A program made the position numbers and the translations under genes. Below are positions 32,201-41,200 of a stretch of 64,000 nucleotides of DNA, one piece after another; position 1 is the stretch's first letter; every line of letters begins with the position of its first letter. The notes under the pieces were generated by a model. The model ran no database searches. It worked only from the letters and a program-made list of their open reading frames with translations, and was not told the DNA's origin. Source of the stretch: Pyxidicoccus trucidator (lineage in GTDB: Bacteria; Myxococcota; Myxococcia; Myxococcales; Myxococcaceae); assembly GCF_010894435.1 (NCBI RefSeq), contig NZ_JAAIXZ010000014.1, forward strand, positions 248,001 to 312,000. The letters run 5' to 3'.

Positions 32201-35200
32201 GCTCGTTGGCCAGGGAGAGGATGGCGTTGGCATCCGAGGACGCGTCGAGCTGGCCCAGGTAGTTGAAGGCCACCTGCGGCGCGGGCAGGGCGCGGAGTGG
32301 AGCACTGAGCTCGTCGGGGCCGAGCCACTTGAGGATGCTGTGGCCGACACCGTGGTGGGGGATGTGGCGCAGGGACTCGCGCACCGCGCGCAGCCCGTCA
32401 CCCGCCGTGCCGTTCCGGGGCATGGGCAGGAGCACCGGGTAGATGGCCGTGAGCCAGCCCACCGTGCGGGACAGGTCCGCGCCGTCGATGAGCGAGTCCT
32501 CACGGCCGTGGCCTTCGAGGTTCACCCACACGTCATGCCGACCCGTCCAGTCCGCCAGGGAGCGGGCCAGGGCCGTGAGCAGCACGTCCTGGAGGTTGCT
32601 GCGCCAGGCCGTGGGCACCTCGCGTAGCAGCGCGCGGGTCTCCTCGGTATCGAGGGCGAGCGTCACCGTCCGGGCGGACCCGAAGGTGTTGGGGCCGTTC
32701 CGGTCGGTGGGCAGGGGCGCCGGAGGGGTGTCGACGTGGCGCAGCCACCCCTGGGCCTCCTTCTTCATCGCGTCCGAGAGGGCGTACTGCTGGAGCTTCT
32801 GGGCCCAGGTCTGGAAGGACGTCGTCTTGGGCGGCAGCGCGGGCTGACCGCCTTGCAGCAGGCGCTGATAGGTCGTCTGGAGGTCCTCCAGCAGCACGCG
32901 CCAGGAGACGGCATCCACGACGATGTGGTGCACGCAGATGAGCAGCCGCTGGGTGGAGCCCAGGTTGAAGAGGGCCGCGCACAGCAGCGGCGACTGGCTC
33001 AGGTCGAAGGACGCCTGGAGACGGGTGGCGTGGGCCTCCATGACGTTGAGCCGCTCCGCCTCGGAGAGCGCGGAGAGGTCATGGTGCTCCAGGCGCAGGG
33101 GGGCCTCGTCGATGGAGGCGTTGTCCTGAACCCAGGAGCCGTCGTCCTGCTGGCGGAAGCGCAGGCGCAGGGCATCGTGGTGGGCGAGCAGGGCGCGCAG
33201 GGCCTTGTCCAGCACGTCCAGGTGCAGCGGCTGGTGAGCGGCCAGCAGCAGCGACTGGTTGAAGTGGTGCGGGTGGCTGGCCTGGTGCTGCAGGAAGTAG
33301 CGCTGCACGGGCGTCAGCGGCACGGGGCCGGTGACGGGCCCCTGGTCGATGGTGGCCAGGGCGGAAGCGGAGCGTGCGGCGACGGCCAATTCCGCCACCG
33401 TCTGGTGCTGGAAGAGGTGACGCGCGGTGAGGGGGAAGCCGGCCTGACGCGAGCGGGAGACGACGAGCAGGCTGAGGATGGAGTCGCCACCCAGGGCGAA
33501 GAAGTTGTCGTGGATGCCCACGCGAGGCAGGCGCAGCACGGCGGCCCAGATGTCGGCCAGCCGCTGCTCCACCTCGTCACGGGGCGCGGTGTACTCGCCC
33601 TGCGGCACCTGCGCCGCATCCGGCGTGGGCAGGGCCTTCCGGTCCACCTTGCCGTTGGGCGACAGCGGCAGCACGTCCAGGAGGACGAAGGCTGCGGGCA
33701 CCATGTACTCGGGCAGCTTCTGCTTGAGGTACGTGCGCAGGGCCGCGGTGTCCACCGTGGCCGCATGTCCCTCCTGCGGTGACACCGGGACGACGTAGGC
33801 AACGAGGCGCTTGTTGCCGGGCACGTCCTCGCGGGCCATGACAACCGCCTCTCGGACGCCTTCATGCGTGCGGAGCGCGGCCTCGACCTCTCCGGGTTCG
33901 ATTCGGAAGCCGCGCACCTTCACCTGGAAGTCGACGCGGCCGAGGAAGTCCACCGTGCCGTCCGCCAGCCACCGCGCGCGGTCGCCGGTGCGGTACATGC
34001 GGGCGCCCGGCTCGATGCTGAACGGGTCCGGGATGAACTTCTCCGCCGACAGCTCCGGCCGGTGCAGGTAGCCGTGCGCGAGGCCATCGCCCGCGCAGAA
34101 CAGCTCGCCGGGCACGCCCACCGGGACGGGGTGCAGCGTATCGTCGAGGATGTAGACGCGCGTGTTGGCGATGGGGCCTCCCAGCGGCGCGGCGGCGCCG
34201 AGGCGCGACTCGCGGGTCATCCGGTGGCAGGTCGTGAAGGTGGTGTTCTCCGTGGGGCCATACGCATTGACGAACACGAACCCGTCCGGCAGCCGCGCCA
34301 GGTGCTCGCGCACGCGGGCCACCGGCAGGGTGTCTCCTCCGGCCAGCACCTGCGACACGCGGGCCAGAGCCTCCGGCTGGTGGAGCGTCATCTGCTCGAA
34401 CAGCGCCGCGGTCAGCCACATCGTGGTGAGCGAGTACCGATCGCTGAGGGACGCGAGGTCCTCCAGCGACAGGGAGTGGGGAGGCGCCAGGGCCAGCCGC
34501 GCGCCGTGCAGCAGCGCGCCCCAGATCTCCAGCGTGGAGGCGTCGAACGTGACGGGCGCGGCAAGCATCATCCGCTCCTCCGGCCCGAAGCGCATGAAGG
34601 TGCTCCCGAGCACCAGGCGCGACACGCCCCGGTGCGGCACCAGCACGCCCTTGGGCCGGCCCGTGGAGCCGGAGGTGAACATGACGTAGGCAGTGCTGCC
34701 GCCATGCGTGGCCACGGGGGGCGGCGTCACCGGGATGGACGCGGCCTCGGCGGGCAGCGCGTCCATGCAGAGCGTGGTGGCGAAGCGGCCAGCGAAGGCG
34801 GACTCCAGCTTGCGCTGCGTCACCAGCACGGGCGCCTGGATGTCCTCCAGCATCGAGTTGAGCCGCTCGGCCGGATAGGACGCGTCCAGCGGGACGTAGA
34901 AGCCACCCGCCTTGAGGATGGCGAGGTGGGCGACGATGAGCTCCACCCCGCGCTCCAGGCAGAAGCAGACCGGAGTCTCCTCCTGCACGCCCAGGCCCCG
35001 CAGCAGCCTCGCGAGCTGGTTGGCGCGCTGCTCCAGTTCCAGGTACGTGATGGTCGTCTCTTCCGAGACGAGCGCCACGGCGTTCGGGGTGAGGGCCACC
35101 TGGCGCTCGAACAGCGAGGAGAGCGAGGCGTCACGCGGGTAGTCGACGGCGGTGGCGTTCCAGTCCGACACGAGCTGGCGCCGCTCTCGCTCGGCCAGCA

Positions 35201-38200
35201 GGGGCAGCTCGGCCACCCGCTGGTCCGCGGAAGTCACCACGCCTTCGAGCAGCCGCCCGAAGTGCTCCACCATCCGCTCCAGGGTCGCCGCCTCGAAGAG
35301 GTCCGCGTCGTAGTTGAACGTGCCCTCGAGCCCGTCCGCGGTCTCCTGCAGCGACACGGTGAGGTCGAACTTGGACGTGCCGTTGTCCACCTCCTGGAGG
35401 CGCACGGAGACGTCGGGCAGCTCGGGGGCGCTGGCGGGCGCGTTCTGCAGGGCGAACATCACCTGGAAGAGGGGCTGGCGGGACAAGTCGCGCGTGGGCT
35501 CCAGCGCCTCCACCAGCTTCTCGAAGGGAATGTCCTGGTGGGCGTAGGCGCCCAGGGTGGACTCCTTCACGCGGGCGAGGAGCTCGCGGAAGGTGGGGTT
35601 GCCCTCCAGGCTGGCGCGCAGCACCAGCGAGTTGATGAACATGCCGAGCAGCGACTCCAGCTCCTGCGTGCGGCGGCCGGCGATGGGCGTGCCCACCGCC
35701 ACGTCCTTCTGGCCGGAGTAGCGGCTGAGCAGGACCTGGAAGCCGGCCACCAGCACCATGAACAGCGTGGCGCCTTCCTGCCGCGCCAGGGACTTGAGCC
35801 CATCCGCCACGGCCCTGGGGAACCGCGCGGCCACCGTGGCGCCGCGCTGGCGGCGGACGGCCGGACGGGGGAAGTCGGTGGGCAGCTCCAGCGGCTCCAG
35901 GCCGGCGAGCTGCTGGCGCCACCAGGAGAGCTGCGTGTCCAGCACCTCGCCCTGGAGCCAGCCGCGCTGCCACACGGCGTAGTCCGCGTACTGCACGGGC
36001 AGCTCCGGCAGTGGCGACGGCTGGCCGGCGTGGAAGGCCACGTAGAGCGTTCCCAGCTCGCGCACCAGCACGCCCACGGACCAGCCGTCGGAGATGCTGT
36101 GGTGCGTGTTGAGCAGGAGCACGTGCTCGCGCTCGCCCAGCTTCAGCAGGGACGTGCGCAGCAGCGGGCCGTCAGCGAGGGAGAAGGGCCGGCGCGCCTC
36201 GTCCATGGCCCGGCGCTGCACCTCCTCGCGAGCCTCAACGTCAGGCCGCGAGGACAGGTCCTCGAGGGCCAGCTCGAAGCGCGCGGGCGGGTGGATGACC
36301 TGCACGGGCTGGCCCGCGTCGGGGCCGGCGGCGAAGGTGGTGCGCAGCACCTCGTGGCGGTGCACCAGGGCCTCGAAGGCGCGGCGCAGCGACTCGGCGT
36401 CCAGCGTGCCGGTGAGCCACAGGGCCACGGGCATGTTGTACGTGGCGTCGCCCGGCATGAGCTGGTCCACGAACCACAGGCGCTGCTGGGCGAAGGACAG
36501 CGGCAGGGGCTGCTCGCGCGAGGCGCGCTCCAGCGGCGGGAGCCGCGTGCCCGTGAGGCCGAGCGACTCGATGCGCTCCGCGAGTCGTCCCGGAGTGCTG
36601 GCCTCGAAGAGCAGGCGCAGGGGGAGTTCGAAGCCCAGGCTGGAGCGGATGCGCGACACCACGCGCGTGGCCAGCAGCGAGTGGCCACCCAGCGCGAAGA
36701 AGTCATCGCCCAGGCCCACCGCCGGCAGGCCCAGCACCTGGGCAAAGGCGTCCGCCACCAGCTGCTGCACCGGCGTGCTCGGAGCGTCTCCGCCGGCCAC
36801 GGTGGTGGCGGCATGCTCGCCCGTCGGCGCGGGGAGCGCCTTGCGGTCCACCTTGCCGTTCGCGTTGAGCGGCCAGGCGGGGAGGGTGACGAAGGCGGCC
36901 GGCAGCATGTACTCCGGCAGCGTCCGCACCAGGTGCTCTCGGAGCTCCGCGGGCATGGGCTGCTGCCCCTCCGCCGCCACCAGGTACGCCACCAGCTTGC
37001 GGTCGCCGTGCTCGTCGCGCACCAGCACCACCGCCTCCGTCACGCCGGGGTGCGCCTGGAGCGCCGTTTCAATCTCCCCCAGCTCGATGCGGAAGCCGCG
37101 CAGCTTCACCTGGTGGTCCACACGGCCGATGAACTCGATGGCGCCGCTGGCGCGCAGGCGCACCAGGTCACCCGTGCGGTACAGCCTCGCGCCCGGCACC
37201 GTGGAGAACGGGTCCGAGACGAACTTCTCCGCCGTCAGCTCCGGGCGCTCGTGGTAGCCACGGGCCACGCCGTCGCCGCCGAGGTAGAGCTCGCCCACCA
37301 CGCCCCTCGGAACCGGCCGAAGGGCCGCGTCCAGCACGTAGCCCGTGGTGTTCGCGATGGGACGGCCAATGGGGATGCTCCGCGCCCCCGCGTCCACGGA
37401 CTCCACGCGGTGCCACGTGGCGAACGTGGTGGTCTCCGTCGGGCCGTACACGTGGAGCAGGCGCTGCGGCGGGCCCGCCTCCAGCAGCCGGCGCACCGCC
37501 TCCGGGTCGCTCGCCTCGCCGCCGAAGAGCACCTGCTTCGCCGTGGCGAAGCCCTCCGGGTACTCGCGGGCCATCCGGTTGAAGAGGGCCGTCGTGACGA
37601 ACAGCGTGGTGACGCCGCCGTCGCGCAGCGCCTTCGCGAGGTCCGCGGGCACCAGCGACGTGTCGCGCGGCACCAGCACCAGCCTGGCGCCGCAGAGCAG
37701 CGCGCCCCAGACCTCGAAGGTGGCCGCGTCGAAGGACGTGTTGGACAGCTGCGCCACCCGGTCCTCGGGCGTCAGCCGCACGTAGTCCGTCTCCATCACC
37801 AGCCGGAGGATGGCCTGGTGGTGCACGGCCACGCCCTTGGGCCGCCCCGTGGAGCCGGACGTGTAGATGATGTACGCCAGCCCGTCCGGGGTGACGTGCG
37901 AGCGCACGCGCTGGTGGCTCATCGCCCCCAGCACCGGCCGCTCCGTGTCCAGGTTCAGCAGGAGGATGCCGGGCGCGTCCAGGCCCTCACCCAGCGTGCC
38001 GTGCGTCAGGAGGATGGGCACACCGCTGTCGGCCAGCATGTACGCGAGCCGCTCGGCCGGGTGCGCCGGATCCAACGGCACGTACGCGCCGCCCGCCTTG
38101 AGGATGGCGAGCATCGCCACCACCAGGTCCACCGAGCGCTCCAGGCACACGCCCACGCGCACCTCGGGCCCCACACGCATGTCCACCAGCCGGCGCGCGA

Positions 38201-41200
38201 GCTGGTTCGCCCGCTGCTCCAGCTCGGCGTACGTCACCTCCACGTCGCCCGCCACCACCGCCACCGCGGACGGCGTGCGGTCCGCCTGCGCCTCGAAGAG
38301 CGCGTGCACGCTGGCGTCCGCCGGGTACAGGGTGGAGGTGGCGTTCCAGTCCACCAGCACCTCGCGCAGCTCCGCGTCCGTCATCAGCTCCAGCGTGTCC
38401 ACGCGCTGCTGGGGCGCGCGGCAGATGCCCTCCAACAGCCGCTGGTAGTGAGCGACGAGCCGCTCCATCGTCGCGGCCTCGAACAGGTCCGCGTCGTAGT
38501 TGAGGTAGCCGCCCAGCCCCTGGGCCGTCTCCATCAGGGACAGCGTGAAGTCGAACTTGGAAGTGCCGTTGTCGATCTCCTGTAGGCGCACCGAGAGGCC
38601 CGGGAGCGCCGGGTCGCCCATGGGCGCGTTCTGCAGGGCGAACATCACCTGGAAGAGGGGCTGACGGGACAGGTCGCGCGTGGGCTCCAGCGCCTCCACC
38701 AGCTTCTCGAACGGGATGTCCTGGTGCGCGAAGGCCCCGAGCGTCATGTCCTTCACGCGCGACAGCAGCGTCCGGAACGTGGGCCGGTCCTCCATGCGCG
38801 CGCGCAGCACCAGCGTGTTCACGAACACACCGAGCAGCGACTCCAGCTCCTGGCTGCCACGCCCTGCTATGGGCGTACCCACCGTCACGTCCTGCTGCCC
38901 GGAGTACCGGGCGAGCAGCACCTGGAAGCCGGCGACCAGCACCATGAAGAGCGTGGCGCCCTCCTGGCGGGCCAGCTTCTGGAGGTCGTCGGCGAGCGCC
39001 TTCGGGAAGGCCACGCCCACCATGCCGCCGCGCTGGCGGCGCACGGCGGGACGCGCGAAGTCCGTGGGCAGCTCCAGCGGCGTGAGGCCCTGGAGCTGCT
39101 CCTTCCACCACGCGAGCTGCGTGTCGAGCACCTCCCCCTGGAGCCAGTCACGCTGCCATACGGCGTAGTCCGCGTACTGCACCGCCAGCTCCGGCAGCGG
39201 CGAGGGACGCTCGGCCTGGAAGGCCCCGTAGAGCATGGCCAGCTCGCGCACCAGCACGCCCACGGACCAGCCGTCGGAGATGCTGTGCTGCATGTTGATG
39301 CGCAGCACGTGCTCCTCGGTGCCCAGCTTCAGCAGCGAGGCGCGGAGCAGCGGGCCCTGGGAGAGGGAGAAGGGCTGGCGCGCGTCCTCCTGGCAGAGAC
39401 GGAGGGCCTCGGCGCGGGACTCCTCCGTGGACTCGGTGGAGACCTCCACCACGGGCAGCTCGAAGCGCGAGGGCGCGTGGATGAGCTGCGCGGGCACACC
39501 GCGCGTGACGGTGAAGGTGGTGCGGAGTACCTCGTGGCGGCGCACCAGCTCCTCGAAGGCGCGGCGCAGCGACTCCACGTCCAGGGCGCCGGACAGCCAG
39601 AGCGCGGCGGGGATGTTGTACGCGGCATCCCCGGGGATGAGCTGATCCACGAACCACAGGCGCTGCTGTGCGAAGGACAGCGGCAGCGAGCCCTCGCGCG
39701 AAGCTCGGACCAGCGCCGGGAGCCGGACCTGGGTGGCCGCGGCTTGCAGGTGCCGGGCGAGCATGGCGACGGTGGGCGCCTCGAAGAGGCCGCGCAGGGC
39801 CAGGGTGATGCCCAGGCTGGAGCGAATGCGCGACACCACGCGCGTGGCCAGCAGGGAGTGCCCGCCGAGCGCGAAGAAGTCATCATTCACGCCCACGCGC
39901 GGCAGGCTCAGCACCTCCGCGAAGGCGTCCGCGAGGAGCTGCTCCACGGGCGTGCGCGGGGCCTCGGCCGGGTCCGCGGACACCAGCTGGGGCGCGGCCG
40001 GCGCGGGCAGCGCCTTCCGGTCCAGCTTGCCCGTCGGGGACAGGGGCAGGGCGCCCAGGACGACGAAGGCCGAGGGCACCATGTACTCGGGCAGCCGCTG
40101 CTTGAGCGCGGCCCGCAGGGGCGCCAGGTCCAGGTCGGGAGTCGCGTCCTCCACGACCAGAGACGCGGACGACTTCGGGACGACGTAGGCGACGAGGCGC
40201 GGATCGCCCGAGGCGTCCTCGCGCACCAGCACCACCGCCTCGTGGACGGAGGGCTGGTCGAGCAGGGCGGCCTCAATCTCCCCCAGCTCGATGCGCAGGC
40301 CGCGCAGCTTCACCTGGAAGTCGATGCGGCCCAGGTACTCCAGCTCGCCGTCCGGCAGCCAGCGCGCCCGGTCTCCCGTGCGATACAGCCGGGCCCGGGG
40401 CTCGGTGCTGAACGGGTCCGTGAGGAAGCGCTCCGCGGTCAACTCCGGGCGGTTCAGGTAGCCGAGCGCCACGCCCACGCCGCCGATGTACAGCTCGCCC
40501 GGCACGCCCACGGGCAGCGGGCGCAGGCCCGCGTCCAGGACGTACAGTCGCGTGTTGGCGAACGGCCGGCCGATGGTGATGCGCTCCGGGTCCACCGGGC
40601 CCGGCGTCACCGAGGCGCACACCGTCGTCTCCGTCGGGCCGTACGCATTCAGCAGCAGGCGGCCCTCGCCCCAGCGGCGCGCCAGCGTGGGCGGCAGGGC
40701 CTCACCGGCGGAGGCCACCGTGCGCAGCGCGGGCAGACTCTCCGGCTGGAGCCGCGAGAGCACCGTGGGCGTGGACGTCACCGTGGTGATGCGCTGCGAG
40801 GCCAGCAGGGCCTGCAGCTCCTCGCCCGGCATCAGCTGCTCGCGCGGGGCCAGCACCAGCGTGGCGCCGGACAGCAGCACGGAGAAGACCTCCCACACCG
40901 ACGCGTCGAAGGCCGGCGACGCGAGCTGGAGCGCGCGCTCCCCGGGCGCCAGGCGCAGGCTTCGCGCCGCCGCCAGCGCCGTGTTCACCAGGCCGCGGTG
41001 GTGCAGCAGCGTGCCCTTGGGCCGGCCCGTGCTGCCGGACGTGTAGATGACGTACGCCAGGTCGTCCGGCGACAGGGCAGGGTGCTCCGCCTCCAGCAGG
41101 TCCATCCGGGAGACGCTGTACGCCAGCGCATCCGGCGTCAGGGGGAGGATGGACGCCTGGCCCGACGGAACTTCGTCCGCCACGTCCAGGCACACGCTCA

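Noticed and set aside
27380-39735. CRISPR-like repeats in the NRPS
   Set aside because: The repeated segments are long protein-coding domain copies spaced by one module, not short repeats with unique spacers.
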